DNA of 17,603 nt from Lysobacterales bacterium (GCA_013298265.1 JAAFHE010000009.1:1-17603), one strand, 5' to 3'; positions 7,271-15,404 are shown, counted from the stretch's first letter. Numbers and translations are program-made. The notes: a model not told the origin generated them from the letters alone.

Positions 7271-10096
7271 TCAACGCCGCGCGTCGGCCGCGCCTGTTTC
7301 GCGCTGCGCTGCCGCGCGCTTGAGCACCGCCACCGGCTCGGCCCAGGCGCTGGCCGGACGCCGCTTGGTCGTCGTCAGTACCAGGTCGGTCGGATGGAAT
7401 ACGTTGAGGTTGTGGGTGATCGGCGTGGTCAGGATGTATTGCGCTTCGGTCGCGCGCAGGAAACTTCCCACTTTCTCGATGTTGAAAACGTCGAGATGAG
7501 CGAACGGCTCGTCGATGAAGACGAAGCCGCCCGGATGCGTCTCGTCGCGCAGCAGCGCGACCAGCAGCAGCAGCGATTTCATGACCTGCTGGCCGCCGGA
7601 AGCTTCGCCGTCGTCGAGGCCGATCCATCCCTTGCGGTCGAAATCGAAGCGCACGCTGAGGCCGGCCTGGGCCAGCGCGATGTCGTCGTTGGCCAGTTCC
7701 GGCTGATCGACCTCGACGCTGATGCCGGACAGCTCGCCGAGCGCGCGCAGGTTCCTGGCGTACTGGCGCACCGTGGCGCGCAGCACGTTGATGTAGGCGC
7801 CGCGCGCCTCGTCGGTGATGCGCCGCGCACGGTTGAGGTGTGCGTCGCGCCGTCCGAGGGTGGTTTCCAGCGCTTCGTGATCCGCGCCGATCTTGTCGCG
7901 CAGCGCGACGCAGGACGCCTCCGTGACGAAGCCGCCGCGCTCGATGCGGTGGGCGATCTTTTCCAGTTCGCGCTGCACTTCGTGTTCGGTCTCGAATTCC
8001 GCGAGTGCGGCGGCGAGCGCGGCGGGATGACGCCAGGCGGGCGGCATGAGACGGCGCTGATGGCGGTAGTCGAGCGCGCGGCGCACGTATTCCTGACGAT
8101 GCCGGGCCAGCTTCTGCTGGTTCTCCTCGCGCTCGCGTTCCAGCAACTCGCGCCGCGTTCGGCGCTGGCCCGCATCGAGCTCTTCGCGCTTCTGCGCCTC
8201 ACGCGCGGCATCGACTGCATCGCGCGCCGCACTGAGTGCCTGCGCACTGTCCTGCGCGGCCTGCTGCAAGGCCGGCAGTGCTTCGGCGGCGGAAGCGAAT
8301 TCGACCGCGCGCGCGGCAAGTTCCTGCGCGGCGTCGAGCTTGAGCAGGCGCGCCTGGTTCGCGTCCAGGCGCTGGTCGAGCTCGGCACGTTCGCGCCGGC
8401 GCGCGTCCTGCGCCGCGGTCAGCTCGCCGCGTTCACGCTGCAGATCGCGCAGCCGCGATTCGCGCGCGCTGGCGCTGAAATTGCGTTCGTCGGTGCCGAT
8501 ATGACGACCGCCGCGGTGTTCGCGCAGATAGCCCTTCGGCGTGATCCAGTCTTGTCCGGCCGGCAACTGCATGCCCTTGGTCACGTCGGCGACGCGGCGC
8601 AGGCGATCGAGCTGGCGCGGCAGCCAGGCCGGTGGATCGGCGGAAAAGCGCAGCACTTCCAGCAGCGATCCCGGCGTCGCGGCGGTTGCGGGCGCGCGCT
8701 CGGCGACGACGAAATGGCGGTACTGCGCCTGCTCGCCGAGTCCGAACGCAACCTTCGCATCCGACGGCGAAGCCAGCAACACGAGATGACGGTACGGCTG
8801 CAGCACCGCTTCGACGGCAGCCTCCCAGGCGGGATCGGTGACCTCGACCGCGTCGGCGAGCATGCGATGCGCCACGCCCGCGCGCTCCAGCGCACCGCGG
8901 AATTCGCGTTCGAACCCGGGCATGAAGCGCTGGCCGCTCGCGAGTGCGGCGATGTGTGCGTCGAGTTCACCGGCGCGTTCGACGGCATGCTCGTCGGCGA
9001 GCCTGATCTGTGCCTGTCGGCGCCGGTCGGCTTCGACCGCGCGCAGCAGCTGCGCCACGTCGCCGGCGCCCTGGCTCGCGGCTAATTTTTCCAGTTGTTC
9101 ACGGCGCCGGTCGATCTGCTCCGCGTCGCGCGCCGCATCGCGCGCGGCGAGGAACGCCGCTTCCGCAGCCAGCGCCTGCGACTGGGTCTCGCGCAAGGTT
9201 TGCGCGAGCGTGACCAGCCGCGCAGCGGCCGCCGTCTGTTCGGCCTCCAGCGCGCCGCCGCGGCGCAGGCAATCGCGCAGGGCGCGGCGCAGCCCGGTCA
9301 GTTGCGGACGGCTGCCGTCGAGGCTGGCCTTGCGTTCGGCCAACGCCACTTTCGGAGCGACCTCGGCCTGCAACCGCTGCCGATCGCGCTGCAGCTCGCC
9401 ATATTCCTCGAACGAACGCACATCGGCCTTGGCCGCTTCCAGTCGGGTATGCAGCGCGGCAAGGTCCTGCCCCAGCGTCTTGAGTTCCTGCTCGGTCGCG
9501 AACTGCTCGGAGCGCGCGCGCTGGTAATCGTCGAGCACCGGCTTTTCGCCGAACACGTCCCAGACCAGCTGCAGCAGTTCGCGCGGTGGGTACTGGCAGA
9601 GTTTGTCCGTCGCGCCCTGCTCCAGTGTCAGCACGCGGCGTATCGCGCGGGTCAGGCCGGCACCTTCCAGGCGTACGCGATAGTCGCGCAGGCCTAGCCA
9701 TTCGCCACCCTGCGCCTCGATGGTCTCGACGCCGATGTCGCCGCCGAGGATCTGGTAGTCGCGCGTCCAGTCGCCGCCTTTCTTGCGAATCCGGCAGGCC
9801 AGTGTGACTTCGGCTTCCATCAGCGGGAAGAACGGCCGGCGTCCGTTGCGGTCGGGCCGGTTGCTGACCACGCCGCGCAGCCAGGCGAACGGCTTGCCGT
9901 TGTGGCGCAGATAGGTCTTGTAGTCGCGCGCGGTCTCCCGGTCCTCGATCGCGAGCAGCGTGCGCAGCGCGTCGAGCAGCGTGGTCTTGCCCGAGCCGTT
10001 CGGGCCGACCACGGTGACGATGGCCGAGTCCAGCGGCAACGTGAAGCGCTGCCAGTAGTCCCAGTGCACGACTTCGAGTGCGCGGAATTCAAACAT
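7271..10096 (-). CDS. mksB: SMC-like condensin ATPase (MksB/JetC type)
   Basis: This 941-residue protein has the SMC/Rad50-like architecture. An N-terminal ATPase half carries Walker A GPNGSGKT (31-38). Two long Ala/Arg/Glu/Gln-rich coiled-coil arms span about 200-385 and 545-720, around a globular hinge at about 388-540. A C-terminal half carries the ABC signature ASGGQQ (832-837), Walker B VFIDEP (859-864, with catalytic D862-E863) and D-loop AHLD. All catalytic motifs are intact. The length and arrangement fit MksB/JetC of MksBEF and Wadjet systems rather than the larger canonical Smc or MukB. It would bind and extrude DNA loops with the two proteins encoded just upstream. Its ATG overlaps the end of the KITE-like gene by 8 nt (ATGTTTGA), implying translational coupling. 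Assignment to the SMC superfamily is firm; the Mks/Jet subtype is inferred from the operon. Confidence 0.88.
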   Translation of the reverse strand: MFEFRALEVVHWDYWQRFTLPLDSAIVTVVGPNGSGKTTLLDALRTLLAIEDRETARDYKTYLRHNGKPFAWLRGVVSNRPDRNGRRPFFPLMEAEVTLACRIRKKGGDWTRDYQILGGDIGVETIEAQGGEWLGLRDYRVRLEGAGLTRAIRRVLTLEQGATDKLCQYPPRELLQLVWDVFGEKPVLDDYQRARSEQFATEQELKTLGQDLAALHTRLEAAKADVRSFEEYGELQRDRQRLQAEVAPKVALAERKASLDGSRPQLTGLRRALRDCLRRGGALEAEQTAAAARLVTLAQTLRETQSQALAAEAAFLAARDAARDAEQIDRRREQLEKLAASQGAGDVAQLLRAVEADRRRQAQIRLADEHAVERAGELDAHIAALASGQRFMPGFEREFRGALERAGVAHRMLADAVEVTDPAWEAAVEAVLQPYRHLVLLASPSDAKVAFGLGEQAQYRHFVVAERAPATAATPGSLLEVLRFSADPPAWLPRQLDRLRRVADVTKGMQLPAGQDWITPKGYLREHRGGRHIGTDERNFSASARESRLRDLQRERGELTAAQDARRRERAELDQRLDANQARLLKLDAAQELAARAVEFASAAEALPALQQAAQDSAQALSAARDAVDAAREAQKREELDAGQRRTRRELLEREREENQQKLARHRQEYVRRALDYRHQRRLMPPAWRHPAALAAALAEFETEHEVQRELEKIAHRIERGGFVTEASCVALRDKIGADHEALETTLGRRDAHLNRARRITDEARGAYINVLRATVRQYARNLRALGELSGISVEVDQPELANDDIALAQAGLSVRFDFDRKGWIGLDDGEASGGQQVMKSLLLLVALLRDETHPGGFVFIDEPFAHLDVFNIEKVGSFLRATEAQYILTTPITHNLNVFHPTDLVLTTTKRRPASAWAEPVAVLKRAAAQRETGAADARR

Positions 10097-10790
10097 GGCC
10101 GGCCTCCGTCACGCCGTCGTCGCTGTCGGCGTCATCGACCGCGTCCGACGCCGCGTCATGCCGCGCCTGCTCGACCACGAAGGCCAGCGCGCCATCGAGC
10201 ACGCGCCGCGCCGTGCGCTCGTAGTCGAAGGCAAGATCGAGCAGCGGCCCTTCCTGGATGCGGTCCTTGCGCCGCACGATGAAACCATGGCGCGCGAGCA
10301 CGCCCAGATTCATGTTCAGGCGCATCTTGCCGCCGAGCTTGTCGCCGAAATCGGCGAGCAGGGTGCGCTCGGCCAGCGGCTCGGCGACTTCCGCGCCGAC
10401 CGGCACGGGCTTCATCTCGGCGAAGATCTGGCCCTGTTCCTGGTCGCGGTCGATCTCGACGCGGCGGATCTGGCGCTGACGTTTGGGAAGAATCAGCAGA
10501 CTCCACAAAACTACGAGTAGCGCGATTGCATCGCGGTCCAGATCGAGGTTGCTCGCCGACCAGGCCTTGGGGCCGGCGAACACGGCGGCTTCCTGCGCTT
10601 TTGCCACCGCCAGCGCGACATGCCCGGCATACGGATGGTCGAGCAGGCGCAGGCCTGCCGCGGCCAGACGCCGGTCGAGTTCCTCACGAAAACCGGCATC
10701 GGTCAGCGCCTGGCGCGCGAGCTCATCCTCGCGCGGCAGCCAGCGCTCGGACAGCAGGCGCGCGATCAATGCAGCCACGGGATCATTCAT
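10089..10790 (-). CDS. mksE: MksE/JetB-like KITE subunit of condensin
   Basis: This 233-residue protein is the middle gene of the condensin operon. The ATG at 10790 was chosen because it overlaps the preceding stop (ATGAATGA, 8 nt); a longer frame back to 10901 would lie inside the upstream gene. Residues about 1-60 are helical, about 85-105 form a hydrophobic strand or helix (DAIALLVVLWSLLIL), and about 150-210 look like a winged-helix segment (LNMNLGVLARHGFIVRRKDR), as in MksE/MukE/DUF4194 proteins. The C-terminus is acidic and probably disordered. KITE subunits bind the kleisin as dimers and contact DNA. The call relies on position, size and the winged-helix-like segment rather than an unmistakable motif. 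Confidence 0.7.
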   Translation of the reverse strand: MNDPVAALIARLLSERWLPREDELARQALTDAGFREELDRRLAAAGLRLLDHPYAGHVALAVAKAQEAAVFAGPKAWSASNLDLDRDAIALLVVLWSLLILPKRQRQIRRVEIDRDQEQGQIFAEMKPVPVGAEVAEPLAERTLLADFGDKLGGKMRLNMNLGVLARHGFIVRRKDRIQEGPLLDLAFDYERTARRVLDGALAFVVEQARHDAASDAVDDADSDDGVTEAGHV

Positions 10791-12144
10791 CGGTAACGTC
10801 CTCGCCGCGCGCGCCGGAAGGCGCCGCGGGTTGCAGCAGATGACGTGACGGCTCCGCCGTTTCCGGCGGGTCGGGATGCACGCGGCGCAACCGGCCGGCA
10901 CTGATACGCGCGACGCCGGCGCTGTCGATGTCCTCGATCACGCCGCTCAGTTCGAGCCGCAGCGGCAGGCGCGCGAGCTCGGCCAGTGCGCCGTCGCGCG
11001 CATGCGCGCCCGGATCACCGAGCAGGCCGAGCAGCGACAGGCGGTAGGCCGACGTCGCGAAATCCTCGCTCGGCACGAGGCCGGTCAGCGGCGCGTCGTC
11101 GACGAGCGCGGCGAGCTGCGCCTGCCAGCGCTGCGCGAGCACGTAGTCGTTGCTCGCGATCGGCGCGTCGGCCTGCTCCGGCGCGGCGCGCGCGTCGGGC
11201 AGGGACTCGACGATACTGACTTCGCGCTCGCGTTCGACCAGTTCGAAGTCGGCCACATCGAGCGCGATGTCGCCGAGCACGAAGGCCGGCGCGAGACGCG
11301 CGGCCAGCACGTCGCTCGCGATCGCCGCGAGCGCGGCCTGGTCGAGGCCACGCAGCCACTGGTTCACATCGGAGGACGACAGGCCGCTGCCGCCCAGATG
11401 CACACGATGCCGGTCGAGCTGGTTCAGCGCGCGCTGGAATACCGACGCCTGACGCAGCATCGCGCTCTGCGCACGGCCGATCTGCTGCGCGACGCGATGC
11501 GTAGCCGGATCGAGCTCGCCGTCCTGGGCGATCAACCTGACGATGGCGGTACCTTTCTCGACCCAGCGCCAGACGGATTTCAAGGTCGCCGCCGCCGCGT
11601 GGATACGGTGCTCTGAACCGCTGAGCACGGCACGGTCGAAATCGTCGCGCAACTCGTTGAGGCGCGACAGCAGATGCTGCAGATCGTCGCTGCCGACACG
11701 GCCGGTCGCTTCGCCCGCGGCGATCTGTGCCGTGACATAGGCGAGTTCGTCCCCCTCGCCCTGGAACTGCAGTAGCTGGCTCAGCGAGGACAGCGCCTGG
11801 CGGCCGACCGGGCTGACGCGGTAGCGCTGCGTTTCCGCTTCCCAGGTCAGCAGCGCATTTTCGCGCAGGCGCGCGAGCACGGTATCGAGCTTGGTCGCAT
11901 CGACATAGGCGAAATGCTCGCGCAGTTCCTGCGGGCTCCAGTCCGGCGCCGCGCCGCGCTCGCCGATCGTGCGCAGGACCAGCAGGCGCACCATGACCAC
12001 GTCTTCGCCGCCATGGAACAGCGTCGAAAAGGCACGCAGCAGCTCGCGCGCCTTGCGCAGCGGGAACAGGGCCGGGATATCGTTGACGAGCAGGCCGGGA
12101 CGCAGGAAATCCTGCAGGCCGTCATCGGACGCGGATGCGGTCAC
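10783..12144 (-). CDS. mksF: MksF/JetA-like kleisin subunit of condensin
   Basis: This 453-residue protein is the first gene of the condensin operon. The start is GTG at 12144, because an in-frame TAA lies two codons upstream; no Shine-Dalgarno sequence is visible. Residues about 20-120 resemble an N-terminal winged-helix domain (RLLVLRTIGERGAAPDWSPQ and WEAETQRYRVSPVGRQAL). A helical middle follows (about 130-260), then a linker and a C-terminal winged-helix-like part (about 350-430, SAYRLSLLGLLGD). This fits kleisins of the MukF/MksF class, which close the SMC ring. I do not see a clear match to the DUF3375 JetA family of classical Wadjet, so it may belong to a different Mks branch. Its stop overlaps the next gene by 8 nt. 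Confidence 0.65.
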   Translation of the reverse strand: MTASASDDGLQDFLRPGLLVNDIPALFPLRKARELLRAFSTLFHGGEDVVMVRLLVLRTIGERGAAPDWSPQELREHFAYVDATKLDTVLARLRENALLTWEAETQRYRVSPVGRQALSSLSQLLQFQGEGDELAYVTAQIAAGEATGRVGSDDLQHLLSRLNELRDDFDRAVLSGSEHRIHAAAATLKSVWRWVEKGTAIVRLIAQDGELDPATHRVAQQIGRAQSAMLRQASVFQRALNQLDRHRVHLGGSGLSSSDVNQWLRGLDQAALAAIASDVLAARLAPAFVLGDIALDVADFELVEREREVSIVESLPDARAAPEQADAPIASNDYVLAQRWQAQLAALVDDAPLTGLVPSEDFATSAYRLSLLGLLGDPGAHARDGALAELARLPLRLELSGVIEDIDSAGVARISAGRLRRVHPDPPETAEPSRHLLQPAAPSGARGEDVTDE

Positions 12145-12149
12145 TAGTT

Positions 12150-12155
12150 ATCGTA
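12150..12155 (-). promoter_or_regulatory. possible -10 element immediately before kleisin GTG
   Basis: The minus strand reads TACGAT-AACTA-GTG, with the hexamer six to eleven bases before the start codon and no ribosome site between. A -10 here would start transcription almost at the GTG and give a leaderless mRNA. No good -35 is seen. This is weak evidence. Confidence 0.25.
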
Positions 12156-12285
12156 AACAGGAGACAGCCGATGATGGTCGGGCATGTGCAACCGCAAGGC
12201 AAGGCGCGGTGACCGGCGCGCGCAACATCCTGACGCACCTGCGGCACGACGATGCGAGCCGTATTGCCACAACGTCCATCGGCCT

Positions 12286-12678
12286 TCATGTGTTCCACTC
12301 GCCCGCCACATAGAACCAGCGCGCGCCCTCGCGCCGGAACCGGCTCAGTTCGCGCAGGCGCTGCATGCTGCCGCAGCCGACCTTGTACTTGGCGACGAAT
12401 TCGACGAAAGCGTTGTCGGCGTCCAGCGGCTGGTAGCGCAGGATCTTCAGGCCGTGCCAGCGCGGCGCGGGTAGCTCGCGGGCGAGGTTCAGCGCCGCGG
12501 GGCGGGTCGACGGATGCCAGCTGGCAAGCAGGTACGGTTCCAGGCCGAGCGCGTAGGCGCTGTAGCGCGAACGCATGAGTGCTTCGGCCGTCGGCGCGGG
12601 TTCGCCCGCATGCAGCGGTCCGCAGCACGCGGCATAGGCGAGATCGGAGCCGCAGGGACAGTCGACAGGTTCGGTCAT
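12286..12678 (-). CDS. ychJ: YchJ/UPF0225 family SEC-C zinc-binding protein
   Basis: This 130-residue protein has an N-terminal SEC-C-type zinc motif, C7-x-C9-x8-C18-C19 (CPCGS...YAACCG). It is followed by the UPF0225 core: RSRYSAYALG near 37, SWHPSTRP near 53, and FVEFVAKYKV near 90. The C-terminal GARWFYVAGEW is where the family places its second, structural half; no second SEC-C copy is present. The ATG at 12678 is preferred over an in-frame GTG two codons upstream at 12684, because family members begin close to the Cys motif. No strong ribosome site is visible for either. The function is unknown in the family. It is 141 nt from the condensin operon and probably a separate unit. Confidence 0.9.
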   Translation of the reverse strand: MTEPVDCPCGSDLAYAACCGPLHAGEPAPTAEALMRSRYSAYALGLEPYLLASWHPSTRPAALNLARELPAPRWHGLKILRYQPLDADNAFVEFVAKYKVGCGSMQRLRELSRFRREGARWFYVAGEWNT

Positions 12679-12748
12679 GGACACACACAGCCGGGAACGG
12701 CGCGCATTCTCGCCGCAATCGCCGTGGCGTCACAGGGCCCGCGGCGGC

Positions 12749-12931
12749 TAGCCCGGATTTCTTGCACCCGTTCGTAGCGAGGCCGTCGAGACGCCGTCCT
12801 GATGCGCGCCGCGGACTTCAGTGACGGCGAAGGCGTAGCCGACACTACGTCGAGCCGGCACGAGGGAGCAGCGCGCGTCAGGGCGAGCGTATCGGCGGCC
12901 GCAGTAGAAGGGGTGTGAGAAATGCGGGCCG
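12749..12931 (+). repeat. 183-bp MITE/REP-like repeat, copy 1
   Basis: This element is nearly identical (about six mismatches, no gaps) and in the same orientation to the one at 15405-15587. It begins TAGCCCGGATTTCT and ends with GGGTGTGAGAAATGCGGGCC, so the ends form imperfect inverted repeats of about 21 bp. No transposase is encoded; the conceptual peptides across it are not credible genes. It lies between ychJ and the 65-aa membrane protein gene and ends 4 bp from that gene's stop. The right terminus of this copy has decayed from the CTA seen in copy 2. The features fit a short non-autonomous repeat. Confidence 0.85.
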
Positions 12932-12935
12932 GGGT

Positions 12936-13133
12936 TCAGGCCGGGCGCGCACCGAGCAGGCGTGCGGGCAGCAGCAGCAGCGCGCGCAGGAACTCAAACA
13001 CGGCCGACAGCGTAATGCCAACGAGCCGGAACGGCAGGCTCAGCAGCCAGACCAGCGGATACAGCACCACTGCGAGCAGTGCCAACGGCCAGCACAGCGC
13101 CAGAAGCAGCAGCCAGAGCAGAAACTTCAGCAT
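12936..13133 (-). CDS. small hydrophobic membrane protein
   Basis: This is a 65-residue protein. The ATG at 13133 (MLKFLLWLLLLALCW) is preferred over the ATG at 13193, because a GGAGG ribosome site lies 9 nt upstream of it and the extra 20 residues would put an Arg-rich tail before the membrane segment. Residues about 3-33 form one or two membrane spans (LLWLLLLALCWPLALLAVVL, then PLVWLLSLPF). A second hydrophobic, amphipathic segment is at about 38-60. No catalytic motif is seen. The family is not recognised and the function is unknown. It is transcribed away from the 131-aa gene at 13322. Confidence 0.7.
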   Translation of the reverse strand: MLKFLLWLLLLALCWPLALLAVVLYPLVWLLSLPFRLVGITLSAVFEFLRALLLLPARLLGARPA

Positions 13134-13321
13134 GACGCGCGGCCTCCACCGGGTAACGACGAGCCCAGCGTGGCAAAAGCCGGCGCGGCGCAAACGTGCC
13201 GGAAGTGGGTGTTCAGCCCGCCGGTTCGTTCAGGCAGGCAACGGCGAGGCGGACGCATGCCGTCGCAAACGTCGAGACTCACACCTGCGAGCCTTCGCAC
13301 CCCATGCGGAGATTTCCCTTT

Positions 13322-13717
13322 ATGCACAAAAGAATTCCTTACAACGACCCGCTCGTGGAACTGCTCGACTGCATCGAGGACGCCGTCCAGCTACTCGCCT
13401 TCGACTATTTTGCCGCGGCCGGCGATGAGCTGCGCCGGGCCGAGGCGCTGCTACAGGGCGCGCTGCGCGACTGGCACGGCGAGGATGCGGAACTGACGCG
13501 GCGCTGGCTGCGCCAGGCCGTGCTGCCGGTCGGCGGCGGCGTAACGCACGCGCGCCGCGGCCATTGCGCCGGCGCGCTGTGGCGCGCGCGACGGGCGCTG
13601 CGGCGGCACTGGCTGGCACGGCTCGGCATCGCCTGGGATCCCTACGACACGGCGCTGGCCGCTCCGGGCTCGCGATCCGCGCTGATCGGTATCAGCGAGA
13701 ACAGACCCAATGCCTGA
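13322..13717 (+). CDS. hypothetical protein, helical, Arg-rich
   Basis: This is a 131-residue protein that I do not recognise. The ATG at 13322 has GGAGA about 11 nt upstream; an in-frame ATG at 13304 would include that ribosome site in the coding sequence, so the shorter form is preferred. Residues about 8-50 are acidic and helical (DPLVELLDCIEDAVQLLAFD). Residues about 58-100 are rich in Arg, Trp and Ala (TRRWLRQAVLP; RARRALRRHWLARLG). There is no signal peptide, membrane span or metal site. It faces the EF-hand gene convergently across 38 nt. Confidence 0.65.
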   Translation: MHKRIPYNDPLVELLDCIEDAVQLLAFDYFAAAGDELRRAEALLQGALRDWHGEDAELTRRWLRQAVLPVGGGVTHARRGHCAGALWRARRALRRHWLARLGIAWDPYDTALAAPGSRSALIGISENRPNA

Positions 13718-13755
13718 AGACAGCACCGGGCCGTCCCCACTATCCCGTAGCCGCC

Positions 13756-14118
13756 TCAGCGCGGCGGCGCGCCAAGCTCGCGCGCGTCGAGGTAGCCGTT
13801 CCTGTTCACGTCCTGGCGGCGGAAGACTTCCGCCAGCCGGGCGCGGTGCCGTGCGAGCGAGATGGGTCGCGTGTTCGGCCCGACCACGGCCGGATCGAAT
13901 TCGTCGAGATCGACGATGCCGTTGCCGTTGTGGTCCATGCGCCGGAATATCTCGCTGAGCTTGTCCTGGTATTCGGCCAGGCTGACGCGACCGTCGCGGT
14001 CGCGGTCGTATTCGCCGAGGTAGTCCTGCGTCGAGTTCGCGAACTGGCCGGCGGCCGGCGCCGCAACGGCCAGCGCCAGCATCAGCGCCGTGAAGCGTTG
14101 CGTGGCGCCGGTCGTCAT
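13756..14118 (-). CDS. exported EF-hand calcium-binding protein
   Basis: This 120-residue protein has a signal peptide (residues 1-23, RFTALMLALAVAAPAA) and three complete EF-hand loops: DRDRDGRVSLAE (38-49), DHNGNGIVDLDE (62-73) and DVNRNGYLDARE (103-114). Each has Asp or Asn at positions 1, 3 and 5, Gly at 6 and Glu at 12. It is probably a periplasmic Ca2+ binder. The ATG at 14118 overlaps the stop of the MFS gene by 4 nt (ATGA), which fixes the start and implies coupled translation. Longer in-frame starts up to 14232 would lie inside the MFS coding sequence. The specific function is unknown. Confidence 0.88.
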   Translation of the reverse strand: MTTGATQRFTALMLALAVAAPAAGQFANSTQDYLGEYDRDRDGRVSLAEYQDKLSEIFRRMDHNGNGIVDLDEFDPAVVGPNTRPISLARHRARLAEVFRRQDVNRNGYLDARELGAPPR

Positions 14119-15371
14119 GGCCCTGCGGCGTCGGTGGTGGCAGCAGCCGGACGCGTGGCTTTCCAGGCGACCGCCAGCGCCACGAGCAGCAGCACGGCAG
14201 CGACGAGGAACGCGGCACCGGGCAGATGCCACGGCGCGTCCTTATCGATGCTCCAGGCGAACACCTGGGTGTAGAGGCCCGGACCGATGATGCCGGCGAG
14301 ACTGGTCAGCCCGGCCAGCGCGCCCTGCAGGCGGCCCTGCTCGCTGGGATCGACCTGCCGCGTGACCAGCGCCTGGGTCGCCGGACCGGTGCAGCCCCAC
14401 AGCGCGAGCAGCGGAATCGCGATCAGCGACACCAGGCCGGTCGCGGCGATGCCCTGCCAGGCAAAGCCGAGTGCGCCGAAGGCGAGACCGGCATAGATCG
14501 CGCGACGCTCGCCAAAGCGCTGCACGATGCGGCCGACCAGCAGCGCCTGCACGATGCCGTTGCAGATCCCGACGAACCCGAGCGTAAAACCGACCGCCTG
14601 AGGACCCCAGTCGTAGCGGTAGTCGGCGTACAGCACGAAGGTGGTGTTGAGCACGTAGTGCGCCAGCTGCGACAGGAACACCACAATCGCCAATGAATAT
14701 ACTTGTGGATAGCGCCGCAAAAGCAGCAGCGCGCCAAGCGGGTTCGCGCGACGCCAGTCGAACGTGGTCGTGCGCCGCTCGACCGGCAGCGATTCGGGCA
14801 GCACGAAATAGCCGTAGCAGAAGTTGGTCAGCGCGAGTCCGGCCGCCAGCCAGAACGGCAGGCGCAGGTTGATATCGCCGAGCGTGCCGCCGAGCGCCGG
14901 GCCGAGCACGAAGCCGATGCCGAATGCCGCCCCGAGCGCACCGAACGCAGCCGCACGCTTTTCCGGCGCGGTGACGTCGGCCAGATACGCATTGGCGGTG
15001 CTGAAGCTGGCGGATGTCATGCCGGAGAGCACGCGCGCGATCACGAGCCAGGGCAGGGTCTGCACGACGGCCATGAGGATGAAGTCCAGGCCCAGGCCCA
15101 GGTTCGACAACAGGATCACCGGGCGCCGGCCATACCGGTCGGAAAGCGCGCCCTGGATCGGGTTGCAGAAGAACTGCACGACGGCGAACACCGTAGCGAT
15201 GACGCCGACCCAGTGCGCCGCCGAAATCATGTCGCCGCCGGCGATCTCCTTGATCAGCCGCGGCAGCACCGGAATGATGATGCCGAAGGCGAGGATGTCG
15301 AGCAGGACCGTGACGAAGATGAAGGCCAGCGCAGCCTTGCGCGCGGGCGGTACGGAAGCGGGGTCGTGCAC
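14115..15371 (-). CDS. MFS efflux transporter, TCR/Tet (TetA-like) family
   Basis: This 418-residue protein has 12 predicted membrane segments. It carries the MFS motif A between TM2 and TM3, GALSDRYGRRPV (74-85), and the DILAFGIIIPVLPRLI segment of TM1 (25-40) typical of TetA/TCR-family drug:H+ antiporters. GFVLGPALGGTLGD in TM5 is motif C, typical of exporters. The start is GTG at 15371, with AGGA about 7 nt upstream. The likely role is proton-driven export of a small molecule. Many chromosomal members of this family do not confer tetracycline resistance, so the substrate is left open. It is followed, with a 4-nt overlap, by the EF-hand gene. Confidence 0.9.
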   Translation of the reverse strand: MHDPASVPPARKAALAFIFVTVLLDILAFGIIIPVLPRLIKEIAGGDMISAAHWVGVIATVFAVVQFFCNPIQGALSDRYGRRPVILLSNLGLGLDFILMAVVQTLPWLVIARVLSGMTSASFSTANAYLADVTAPEKRAAAFGALGAAFGIGFVLGPALGGTLGDINLRLPFWLAAGLALTNFCYGYFVLPESLPVERRTTTFDWRRANPLGALLLLRRYPQVYSLAIVVFLSQLAHYVLNTTFVLYADYRYDWGPQAVGFTLGFVGICNGIVQALLVGRIVQRFGERRAIYAGLAFGALGFAWQGIAATGLVSLIAIPLLALWGCTGPATQALVTRQVDPSEQGRLQGALAGLTSLAGIIGPGLYTQVFAWSIDKDAPWHLPGAAFLVAAVLLLVALAVAWKATRPAAATTDAAGP

Positions 15372-15404
15372 GGCGTTTCCTGCGGTTTGCGGCGGCGCGC
15401 AGTC

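Noticed and set aside
6644..9085. 813-codon plus-strand frame opposite the methyltransferase and SMC-like genes
   Set aside because: It is an antisense shadow with no domain, no ribosome site, and spans two well-supported genes on the other strand.
10790..10901. Longer N-terminus for the KITE-like protein
   Set aside because: It would lie entirely within the kleisin gene. The ATGAATGA overlap at 10783-10790 gives a far better start.
7271..12144. Complete Wadjet (JetABCD) defence system
   Set aside because: No JetD-like gene is next to the operon, and the first protein does not clearly resemble the DUF3375 JetA. Only an Mks/Wadjet-like SMC complex can be claimed.
12740..12931. Short proteins encoded across the 183-bp repeat (also at 15405-15673)
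   Set aside because: The frames are open in several directions across a non-coding repeat, without ribosome sites or consistent starts.
14115..15371. Tetracycline resistance gene
   Set aside because: TCR/Tet-family similarity alone does not show tetracycline export. There is no TetR-type regulator beside it and many chromosomal members have other substrates.
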